DNA of 64,000 nt from Gemmobacter serpentinus (GTDB lineage: Bacteria; Pseudomonadota; Alphaproteobacteria; Rhodobacterales; Rhodobacteraceae), in contig NZ_WCHR01000007.1 of the NCBI RefSeq assembly GCF_008973825.1, positions 62,001 to 126,000 of the forward strand, given 5' to 3'. Within the stretch, counting starts at the first letter, position 1. Each line of letters begins with the position of its first letter. The translations under genes and the position numbers were made by a program. Under the pieces are notes generated by a model that was not told where the DNA came from, did not search any database, and worked only from the letters and a program-made list of their open reading frames with translations. Of this stretch, positions 34,975 to 44,000 are shown piece after piece.

Positions 34975-35715
34975 ATGCGGGCCTATGCCATCGGCGATAT
35001 CCACGGACATCTGGATCTGCTCAAGACCGCGCATGACCTGATCGCGGATGATAGCGCGCGTGAGGGGGTGGCCCCCGTCATTCATGTCGGCGATCTGATT
35101 GATCGCGGCCCCGACAGCCGGGGTGTGGTCGACTATCTGATGCAGGGCCAGACTGCCGGGCAGGACTGGATCGTGCTGAAAGGTAATCACGACCGCATGA
35201 TGGAATTGTTCCTGCGCGATCCGCAGGCGCAGGATCCCGGGCTGAAATCTGTGCTGTCCTGGCTGCATCCGCGTCTGGGTGGCGGTGCGACTCTGGCATC
35301 TTATGGCGTTCACGCACCCAGCGACCGACCGCTGGCGCCGGTGCATACCGACGCATTGGCCGCCGTGCCGCGGGCGCATCGCGACTGGCTGATGGCGCGC
35401 CCGACCCAATATCCCTTGGGTGACTGCCTGTTCGTCCATGCCGGGATCCGCCCCGGCGCGGGTTTCGCCGATCAGGTGGAGGATGATCTGGTCTGGATCC
35501 GCGAGCCATTCCTGTCCGACCCGCGCGAGCATGGCGCGCTGATCGTGCATGGCCATACTGCATTGGATGCCGCAACCCATTACGGCAACCGGCTGAACCT
35601 TGACAGCGGCGCGGCCTATGGTGGCCCCCTGTCCGCCGTGGTGATCGAGGGCCGCGAAGCCTGGCTACTGACGCCTGCGGGACGCAAGCCGCTGCTGCCC
35701 GTGACGCCAGGCTGA
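34975..35715 (+). CDS. PPP-type serine/threonine phosphatase-like metallophosphoesterase
   Basis: 246 residues. Metal-binding motifs of the calcineurin-like fold in order: [45 protein letters not shown] and IVHGHTAL. This is the bacterial PrpA/PrpB-like protein phosphatase group; Ap4A hydrolase-like activity is also possible. ATG 34975 has GGAGG 6 nt upstream and begins the first strand ([12 protein letters not shown]), so the upstream extension of the frame was rejected. Confidence 0.9.
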   Translation: MRAYAIGDIHGHLDLLKTAHDLIADDSAREGVAPVIHVGDLIDRGPDSRGVVDYLMQGQTAGQDWIVLKGNHDRMMELFLRDPQAQDPGLKSVLSWLHPRLGGGATLASYGVHAPSDRPLAPVHTDALAAVPRAHRDWLMARPTQYPLGDCLFVHAGIRPGAGFADQVEDDLVWIREPFLSDPREHGALIVHGHTALDAATHYGNRLNLDSGAAYGGPLSAVVIEGREAWLLTPAGRKPLLPVTPG

Positions 35716-35809
35716 GCCGGGTCAAGCTGCCCGTCTTGCGGCCCGGTGCAAGGCCCCTAGGCGGCGGCGGTTTTTTCGCTCATCTTGCGAAAAATCCTCA
35801 GGATATCCC

Positions 35810-36370
35810 ATGACCCAGCGTGCCGTTCCCTTTCTTGTGACGATTGCCATCATCATCGCAGCCGCCCTGTGGCTTTTGCAGGTTGGCCGCGTGCCATGGT
35901 GTGAATGCGGCTATATCAAGTTCTGGCATGGGCAGGTCGTCAGCTCTGAAAATTCGCAGCATATCTCGGATTGGTATACCTTCTCGCATATCATCCATGG
36001 CTTCCTGTTCTATGCCCTGCTCTGGCTGGTGGCGCGACGCCTGCCCATTGGCTGGCGGCTGGTGATCGCCACATTGGTCGAGGCGGCATGGGAGATCCTT
36101 GAAAACTCCGATGCGGTGATCGAACGCTATCGCGCGGTGACCATCTCGCTGGATTATTACGGCGACAGCGTGCTGAACTCGGTCTCGGACATTCTGGCAA
36201 TGATCCTCGGCTTCTGGCTCGCGTCCAGGCTGCCGGTCTGGCTGACCGTCGCCCTTATGATCGGGTTCGAGGCCATGACGATCTGGCTGATCCGTGACGG
36301 GCTGGCGCTGAATGTGCTGATGCTGGTCTATCCGCTGGATGCGGTGAAGGCATGGCAGGCTGCGCTGTAA
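35810..36370 (+). CDS. DUF2585 (UPF0314) family membrane protein
   Basis: 186 residues with four to five hydrophobic helices ([63 protein letters not shown]). Conserved motifs of this alphaproteobacterial family are visible: [37 protein letters not shown], and [16 protein letters not shown]. Acidic and His residues near membrane ends suggest a metal site, but no function is known. Confidence 0.9.
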   Translation: MTQRAVPFLVTIAIIIAAALWLLQVGRVPWCECGYIKFWHGQVVSSENSQHISDWYTFSHIIHGFLFYALLWLVARRLPIGWRLVIATLVEAAWEILENSDAVIERYRAVTISLDYYGDSVLNSVSDILAMILGFWLASRLPVWLTVALMIGFEAMTIWLIRDGLALNVLMLVYPLDAVKAWQAAL

Positions 36371-36387
36371 GGCGCGTCGTCCGTGGG

Positions 36388-37509
36388 TCAGGGCCGCAGC
36401 CCGGCGCGCCGGGTGGCGGCGCGCTCTGACAGCATCGCGGCTAGTGCGACAAGGCTGACCAGCACCGCAAGCACCGCCATGATCTGGAAGAAACCGCGCG
36501 GCCCCATGGTTTCGGTGACATGGGCAAGGATGAAGGGCAGGCTGATGCCACCGACCAACCCACCAGCGATGATCAGCGGCGAGACGCGCGGATTTTGCCC
36601 CATGCGCTGACTGCCCGCCACGAAATAGCTTGGGAAAACAATGCCCGCGAAGGCCCCCGACAGCGCAAACAGCCAATAGGGCGGGATCACGGTCGCAAGG
36701 ATCATGCAGATTGCGATCCCGCTGGTCGCCAGCAGATAGACGGTAAAGGGCCGGATGGCATGGGCCACAAGGGTCAGCGCCATGCGCCCGATCAGGAAGG
36801 CCAGAAAAAACGCGCTCATCGCTTCGGCACCCTGCACTTCGGTCGCGCCGCTGCGCACCAATGCGGCGGGCCCCAGCCCGATCAGCGACGCCTCCATGCC
36901 AACACCGCAAGCCCCGAAAGCAAGGATCACCCAGTCGGCACGCAACGGTCCTGCCGCCTCGTGCCGGGCAATGCGCCCCTCATCGCGCGCCCCGATGGCC
37001 AGCAACACAAGGCCCGCCGCCACCGCCAGAAAGACCAGGCCATAGGCCCCGCCAACCAACACAAGCGCCATGGGCGCAAGAATCGCACCCGCGCCGAAAA
37101 TCGCGTTGATCAGGCTCAGCATGGCAGGGCCGCGCGGGCCAAAGGCCGCAAGCAGGCGCGGATTGAACACCACCGCGCCGCAGCCCTGACCAAAGCCCGC
37201 AAGCGTGGCCCCCACAAGCGTCATCGGCCAGCCAAGCCCCGCGCCGAGCAGCCCGGCCCCCAGGGCAAGGAGCACGACCACCATGCGCGGCGTCACCCGG
37301 TCGCCCTGCACGAACATGGCGGCCACACCAAGGGCCGAGCCGATCCAGTGCACGGTGAACAAGATCGACACATCGGCGACAGCGCGGCCGGTCTCACGCG
37401 CAAGCATGGGCAAGGCGGGGCCGTAAAGCGACTGGATCCCCCCCATCAGAAAGAAGGAGGCAAACCCTACCCATAGCAACAGCAACCGGCCCTTCGCCGC
37501 TTCGGTCAT
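36388..37509 (-). CDS. Major facilitator superfamily transporter
   Basis: 373 residues, about twelve hydrophobic helices (GFASFFLMGGIQSLYGPALP first; LAVLVSLVALAAMLSERA last). Resembles FucP/YbjJ-like sugar or metabolite MFS members in GPALPMLARETGR and GQGCGAVVFNPRLLAAFG. The substrate is not predictable. ATG 37509 (MTEAAKG) chosen; GGGGAAA is a weak SD. Divergent from the thiolase with 177 bp between them. Confidence 0.85.
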   Translation of the reverse strand: MTEAAKGRLLLLWVGFASFFLMGGIQSLYGPALPMLARETGRAVADVSILFTVHWIGSALGVAAMFVQGDRVTPRMVVVLLALGAGLLGAGLGWPMTLVGATLAGFGQGCGAVVFNPRLLAAFGPRGPAMLSLINAIFGAGAILAPMALVLVGGAYGLVFLAVAAGLVLLAIGARDEGRIARHEAAGPLRADWVILAFGACGVGMEASLIGLGPAALVRSGATEVQGAEAMSAFFLAFLIGRMALTLVAHAIRPFTVYLLATSGIAICMILATVIPPYWLFALSGAFAGIVFPSYFVAGSQRMGQNPRVSPLIIAGGLVGGISLPFILAHVTETMGPRGFFQIMAVLAVLVSLVALAAMLSERAATRRAGLRP

Positions 37510-37686
37510 GATGTTTCCCCAAGGCCGCATCGACCTGCGATGCGCCAACCCAATGCCCGCGCCTCATCGGGTGCGGCCCGTGCAAAGTCAACGGGGCTTG
37601 AGAAAACTCCTGACGCAACGTCACACTCGCGCCGCACCGAGGCGCGCGACACTGTGGTGCCGATCTTGCAGCGAAAGGCCAAAGCC

Positions 37687-38862
37687 ATGACCGATATCGT
37701 CATCCTCTCGGGGGCCCGCACCGCCATTGGCGGCTTTGGCGGCAGCCTTGCCGGGGTCTCGCCGATCGCGCTTGCAACCCATGTGGCAAAGGCCGCCATC
37801 GCCCGCGCCGGGATCGAGGCAGGCCGGATCGGCACCACCGTCTTCGGCCATGTCATCAATACCGAGCCGCGCGACATGTATCTGAGTCGGGTCGCCGCCG
37901 TCGAGGCTGGGGTGCCGGACAGCGCCCCCGCGATGAACGTGAACCGGCTGTGCGGATCGGGGGCGCAGGCCATCGTCTCGGCCGCGCAGGCGCTGATGCT
38001 GGGGGACGCCGATTTCGCCCTTGCCGGCGGGGCGGAAAGCATGAGCCGCGCGCCCTATGCGCTGACTTCGGCCCGCTGGGGCCAGAAGATGGGCGACACC
38101 AAGGCGCTGGATATGATGACCGGCGCGCTGACCTGCCCCTTTGGCACCGGACATATGGGCATCACCGCCGAGAATGTCGCAAGCGAATATGCGATCACCC
38201 GCGCCGATCAGGATGCGTTTGCGCTGGAAAGCCAGGCCCGCGCGGCCCGCGCCATTGCCGCAGGTTACTTCCAGGATCAGATCGCCCCGTTCGAGATCGC
38301 CGGGCGCAGGGGCACGGTGATCTTTGACACCGATGAACACCCCAAGCCCAGCACCGCCGAGGCGCTGGCGGGTCTGCGCCCGGCCTTCCAGAAGGATGGC
38401 ACGGTAACGGCGGGCAATGCGTCGGGCATCAATGACGGGGCGGCGGCGCTGGTTCTGGCCCGGGCCGATGCGGCCAAGGCTGCGGGTCTTGCGCCGCGGG
38501 CACGGATCCTTGGCTATTCGGTGTCGGGCGTGCGGCCGCAGGTGATGGGGCTTGGCCCGATCCTGGCAGTTCGGCAGTTGCTGGATCGCACCGGCCTGAC
38601 CCTTGCCGATTTCGACCTGATCGAATCGAATGAGGCCTTTGCGGCACAGGCGTTGGCGGTGTCGCAAGAGCTCGGGCTGGATCCGGCCAAGGTGAACCCC
38701 AATGGCGGTGCCATCGCGCTTGGCCATCCGGTGGGGGCGACGGGAGCAATCCTCACCGTGAAAGCAATCCACGAGTTGGAGCGGATGAAGGGCAAGCGCG
38801 CCATTGTCACCATGTGCATCGGCGGCGGTCAGGGCATCGCCATCGCGTTGGAGCGGGTTTGA
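37687..38862 (+). CDS. Acetyl-CoA C-acetyltransferase (thiolase)
   Basis: 391 residues, the biosynthetic thiolase length. Acyl-accepting Cys in NRLCGSGAQAIVSAAQ, then NASGINDGAAALVLA, the active-site His in NPNGGAIALGHPVGATGA and the second Cys in TMCIGGGQGIAI. Condenses two acetyl-CoA or cleaves acetoacetyl-CoA; it may serve PHB synthesis or fatty/amino acid degradation, and no phaB/phaC is adjacent to decide. ATG 37687 begins MTDIVILSGARTAIGGFGG. Confidence 0.94.
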   Translation: MTDIVILSGARTAIGGFGGSLAGVSPIALATHVAKAAIARAGIEAGRIGTTVFGHVINTEPRDMYLSRVAAVEAGVPDSAPAMNVNRLCGSGAQAIVSAAQALMLGDADFALAGGAESMSRAPYALTSARWGQKMGDTKALDMMTGALTCPFGTGHMGITAENVASEYAITRADQDAFALESQARAARAIAAGYFQDQIAPFEIAGRRGTVIFDTDEHPKPSTAEALAGLRPAFQKDGTVTAGNASGINDGAAALVLARADAAKAAGLAPRARILGYSVSGVRPQVMGLGPILAVRQLLDRTGLTLADFDLIESNEAFAAQALAVSQELGLDPAKVNPNGGAIALGHPVGATGAILTVKAIHELERMKGKRAIVTMCIGGGQGIAIALERV

Positions 38863-38980
38863 GTCCCCGCGCAGGAGCGTCACGTTAATCCGTGCCGGGG
38901 CGCGCCCGTTTCATGATGCAGGAACAGAATTGAGGTGTGCCTTCCTGCCCCCCTGATCGCGCCCGAAGGCGCGATCCTGA

Positions 38981-41014
38981 TCACTTCAACATGACCCGCA
39001 CGCGCGAGGATCGGCCTTCCGCGTCAATCACGCTCAGCGTCACAAAGCCTGCGCCGGGCATGGGCAGCATCGCCTCACGCCCGCGCAGGCCGGTGCGCAG
39101 CGGGACGCCATCGGCCAGCAGGGTCAGCGGCAGGGTGCCGCCGCGCAGCTTGACCAGCAACTGGCCATCCAGCCGCTCCACCTCTGCGCCCTCCGGGGGA
39201 AAGGTCACTTGCGGGGCATCCGCCATCAGATCGAAGGCGGCAATGCGCGAACGGAAGCGGCGCAGGGGTTGCGGCAGCTGCGCGTTGGAGACCAGCAACG
39301 TGGCCTTGGGCGCGGGCGGCAGCGGCGTCAGGCTGCGACTGATCCGGCCCATGGCCTGAAACAGCACCGGGGCGGCACTGTCGGCACCAAAGGCCCCGGG
39401 CACCGGCGTGCCGTCAGCCCGGCCCATCCAGACCCCCACCACATAGCGCCCGTCAAAGCCGATGGCCCAGGCATCGCGATGCCCGTAAGAGGTGCCGGTC
39501 TTGTAGGCCAGCCGGTTTTCCGGCGCGCCGGGCGGCGGCGGCAGGCCCGACAGGATGTCGGAGACCTGCCATGCAGCGACCGCCGACAGGACACGCGCGC
39601 CTTCAGCCCCCTCGCCACGATAGCGCAAGGGCAGCGCCACGCCGCCGCGCGCAATCGCCGCGTAAAGCTGCACCATATCGGTTAGCGTCACGCCCACGCC
39701 GCCAAGGCTGATGGCAAGGCCAGGCTCATCGCCCTTCACCACCGGCTTCATGCCCGCGCGCTGCATGGCTGCGATCACCTTGGCGGGGCCAAGCGCATCG
39801 GTCAGCAGCACGACAGGGATATTCAGCGACAGCTGCAACGCCTCGCGCAAGCGGATCGTGCCGCGCCATGTCTTGTCGAAATTGCGCGGTGCATAGGTGC
39901 CGAACTGCACCGGCTTGTCATCGATCATGGTTTCGGGATGGGCAAGGCCCTCATCGAAGGCCAGGCCATAGACCAGTGGCTTCAGCGTGCTGCCGGGTGA
40001 ACGCAGCGCCTGCGTCATATCGACAAAGCCCTGCCGCCGGTCGGCCAGAAACCCGGCCGAGCCGACCGAGGCGAGGATCTCGCCCGAACGGTGATCGGCG
40101 GCCAGAATGGCAATCTGCAACTGATCGCCTTTGCCGTCGACCGTGGCGCGGGCCAGATCCTCAAGGCTGCGTTGCAGGCCTGCCTCCAGCGTCAGCCGAT
40201 GCCGGGTGTTGCCCGGATCCTCGCGCAGCGCCCTATCCGCCAGATGCGGTGCCAGCATCGGAACCGGCCTGCGGGCATCCGGCACCACCTCACCCGCGGT
40301 CTGGCGCGCCTGTTCCTCGGACACCAACCCGTCGCGCAAGGCACGTTCCAGCACCCGCCCCCGCGCCTCGGCCGCGCGGCCGGGATGACGGTCGGGGCGG
40401 CGCGATTCCGGGGCCTGCGGGATCGCCACCAAAAGTGCGGCCTCGGCCGGGGTCAGGCGCTTGGGCTCCTTGCCGAAATAGGACAGCGAGGCGGCGCGCA
40501 GCCCCTCCAGATTGCCACCATAGGGGGCGAGCAGCAAATATAGCTGCAGGATCTGATCCTTGCTCAGCCGCCGTTCCAGCGCCAGTGCCAGCCGCATCTG
40601 CCGCAGCTTGCCGCCCATCTTGCCGGTGCCGCTTTCCTCCAGCAGCCGCGCGACCTGCATGGTCAGCGTCGATCCGCCCGAGACCACGCGCCCATTGGTC
40701 AGCGCCTGCCAGCCTGCCCGCAGCACCGAGCGCCAGTCGACGCCCGCATGGCTGTAGAACCGCTTGTCCTCGTAATTGACCAGCATCGCCAGATAGGCAG
40801 GGTCGACATCGCCCGTCTCCACCGCCATGCGCCAGCGGCCATCTGCCACCGTATAGGCCCGCAACAGGATGCCGTTGCGATCCACCACCTCGACCGAGGT
40901 CGGCAGCGACAAGGGCGGGATCTCGGTCGCGGCCACCCAGTCGCGCCCCAGATCAAGCGCGAAGGCCGTCACCGCAAGGGCGACGGCCAAGGCAAAAGGC
41001 GTGCGGGCGCGCAT
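38981..41014 (-). CDS. pbpC: Penicillin-binding protein 1C
   Basis: 677 residues. One N-terminal anchor (FALAVALAVTAFALDLG), a GT51 transglycosylase domain with catalytic Glu in NYEDKRFYSHAGVDW and GGSTLTMQVARLLE, a transpeptidase domain with SPGSTLKPLVYG (SxxK), SLN and KTGTSYGHRDAWAIG, and a C-terminal PBP_C beta domain. Makes or repairs peptidoglycan in the periplasm. It follows the alpha-2-macroglobulin gene by 15 bp, the conserved yfhM-pbpC pairing. Confidence 0.96.
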   Translation of the reverse strand: MRARTPFALAVALAVTAFALDLGRDWVAATEIPPLSLPTSVEVVDRNGILLRAYTVADGRWRMAVETGDVDPAYLAMLVNYEDKRFYSHAGVDWRSVLRAGWQALTNGRVVSGGSTLTMQVARLLEESGTGKMGGKLRQMRLALALERRLSKDQILQLYLLLAPYGGNLEGLRAASLSYFGKEPKRLTPAEAALLVAIPQAPESRRPDRHPGRAAEARGRVLERALRDGLVSEEQARQTAGEVVPDARRPVPMLAPHLADRALREDPGNTRHRLTLEAGLQRSLEDLARATVDGKGDQLQIAILAADHRSGEILASVGSAGFLADRRQGFVDMTQALRSPGSTLKPLVYGLAFDEGLAHPETMIDDKPVQFGTYAPRNFDKTWRGTIRLREALQLSLNIPVVLLTDALGPAKVIAAMQRAGMKPVVKGDEPGLAISLGGVGVTLTDMVQLYAAIARGGVALPLRYRGEGAEGARVLSAVAAWQVSDILSGLPPPPGAPENRLAYKTGTSYGHRDAWAIGFDGRYVVGVWMGRADGTPVPGAFGADSAAPVLFQAMGRISRSLTPLPPAPKATLLVSNAQLPQPLRRFRSRIAAFDLMADAPQVTFPPEGAEVERLDGQLLVKLRGGTLPLTLLADGVPLRTGLRGREAMLPMPGAGFVTLSVIDAEGRSSRVRVMLK

Positions 41015-41029
41015 CAGACCATCACATCA

Positions 41030-44000
41030 TCATTGCGCGATGCTGATCCGGCCCGTGCCACTTTGGGCGCGGAAGCTCGGGCGATACATATCCTCGACCG
41101 AGGCTGCCGGATGGGTGAAGGTCCCGGGCGATACCGCGCGCACGATATAGGCCAGCCGGAAGGGCGCATTGTCATGGCGATCCACCGCCGTGATGAAGCG
41201 ATCCTGCCGGAACTCGCTGTGTTCGGCATCGGTCTCCAGACCCAGCCAATCCAGGCTCGACACCGCGCCGCCGCTGATCAGGTTGGGATTGTCGATCTCA
41301 AAGCCCGCAGGCAGCGGATCATTGACGATCAGCCGCGCCTCGCCGCGATCAAAGGGCGTGACCTCCAGCACCGTCACCAGACGGGTGCCAACCTTCAGAT
41401 CGTCCAACGAGGCCGCCTCACCCTCCAGCGTGTAATAGCTGCGGGTGATGGCATAGCCATTGCCCGCAGCTGTCAGCGGCTCTGACGGAACGCCATAGGC
41501 GGTGACGGTCAGGAAGGTGTCAGATCCGTTGTTGCGCACCACGGTCGGGGCCGTGCCATCCGACATTACCCGGACCAGCGGGCCGGTCACAGCCTCTCCA
41601 TTCATGGTGATATCGGCCCCTGCCCCGTCGATCAGCGCGTTGGAGGCCAGCAGCGTCCAGACGCTTTCCTGTGTCGACATCGCGCCATTGGTGCTGATGC
41701 GGCTGATGAGCGCGTCGCGGTTCACCGCCTGCGACCCTGCCTCCACCGCCAGCGTCAGCACCGCCGCGCTGTCGCGCAGATCGGTGCCATAATCCGCCCG
41801 GTAGATCTGCGCGGTTTCCGGTTTGGCGGCATCAAGCCGATCCATCGCCTTGCGGAACATCGCATCAGCCCGGGTCGGATCGCCGTATGAGGCCAGCGCC
41901 GCCCCGATCTGCGCCTGCGACAGCGCGGTCGAGAAGGCATCGCCCTTCACATCGGCATAGTAGCGCAGATCGCCGACAGCCGCCGCACCTTCACGCGCCA
42001 GAACCAGCAGCGCATAGGCCAGATCCTGCCCGCCATTGTCGAAATCGCTGTAGTAATTCACCTGATTGCGCAGGTTGTCCAAAGCGTTGCGGAAGGCCAG
42101 ATCCGGCACCTTGTAGCCCTGCGCCCGCGCCCGCGACAGGAAGTCGGTGACATAGGCATCCAGCCACAGGTCATTGCCAGAGGATTCCGGTGCCTGCCAC
42201 AGACCAAACGCCCCTTCGGAGTTCTGGTTTTGCAGGATCTCGGTCACCGATTGCTCGATGCGCAGGCTGATATTCTCGGCCCCCTTCAACTGCATCACCT
42301 GCGCCACCTGATCGAAATAGACCAGCGGCAGCGCGCGCGATGTCATCTGTTCGGTGCAACCATAGGGATAACGGTCCAGTGCCTCCAGCAGACCCGGCAC
42401 ATTCAGCCGCGCGATGGGGCCCACGGCCATCGTGGCCTTGGACGTGCCCGGCATGAAACCGTCGAACACATTGGCGTCAAAGGTGAACTCTTGCCCCTTG
42501 GCCAGATCAAAGCGCGAGATGCGCGCGATTTCAGGCTCACCCGATTGCACGGGCAGCATCAGGGTCTTCACCAGATCCTTTCCATCAGGCGTGGTCAGGG
42601 TGACGGTGATCTTGCCCAGCCCCGCCTGATCGGCATGAACCGGCACGGTCAGCACCTGTTTCTGCTTTTCGCCCAGATCGATCTCGCCCGGCATCTCGCC
42701 CAGGGCAATGCCGCCCTCGCTTTGAGCTCCCAGTTTCATCCGGCCTGCGGGGCCTGTGGCATGAACCACCTCCAGCAGCAGGCGGCTGTCATCGCCGGGA
42801 GCCATGAACCGCGGCAGCGAGGCGGTGACCACGACCGGATCGCGCACCAGGATTTCGGCATCGGCCTGACCCACGGATTTACCAGACCAGGCCACGGCCA
42901 TCACCTTCACCGTGCCATTGAACGCCGGCAGATCGAAGCTGACTTTCGCCAGACCATCGGCACCGACCTCAACGGGCCCGGTGAAATAGGCCACGAGTTC
43001 TTCGGTGGGTGGTGGCGCTTGCAGACGCGCCTGCGCCCCCGCATCGCCACCGGAGCGCACCTGACCTTCGGCCCCGTTCAGCCCGTCGATCAGGCGCCCG
43101 TAAACATCGCGGATCCCCATGCCCAGCTTGCGCTGGCCAAAGTAATAGCCCGCAGGATCGGGGGATTTGAACCCGGTCAGATTCAGGATGCCCACATCCA
43201 CAGCGGCCACGGTGACATAGGCGGTATCGCCCATGGCGACGCCATCCACCTTGATCGCCACATCCAGCGGCGCGCGTGGCGCGGACTCCGCCGGGGCCTG
43301 CACAGCAACGGCAAGTTTCGCCTCGCCCGGATCGATAGCGGCATGGGCCAGCCCAAGTGCCCGGGCCGGATTGCGGCCCGCCGCCACATCCATCGGCCGC
43401 AGGACCGATGCGGTGACATAGACGCCTGCGCCCCAGTCATCGGTGACGGGCAGATCAATCAGGTTCTCGCCCTCAGACACCTCGACTGCCTGCATGGAGA
43501 CCAGACGATCCGCCATGACCATCACCAGTGCCGTGCCCGCCGCGCGCGGCACGACACGGAGCTTCGCGGTTTCCCCCGGACGATAGGCCGGTTTGTCGAG
43601 CGACAGTTCCAGCGTGTCGGGCGTCGCGGTCGCATCCGCAGGCGCATACCACCCCGCATAGAAGCTGGTCGAAGTTTCCGCAGGCGTGCCGTCGATCCGG
43701 CTCACCGCCAGCTCATACTGGCCCCACTGCACCGGCGCGCCTACCTCAACGGGGCTGGTGCCCAGATCTGCTTCGCCATTGGCGATGCGGGTGCGCGTGG
43801 TCACCGGCTCCCAGTTCCAGTTGCCGGAATAGGAATACCATTGGTAATCGGTCTGAACGCGGGTCAGCTCCCACGCGACCTTCATCGGCTCTGGCGCGAG
43901 GTCTGGACCAATGCCTTGCAGCGCGAAACGGGCCTCGCCGTTCTCGGGCACCTCGCCATCGAACAGCGACTTCACCCCGATCATCGCGCGCGAGGGGGAC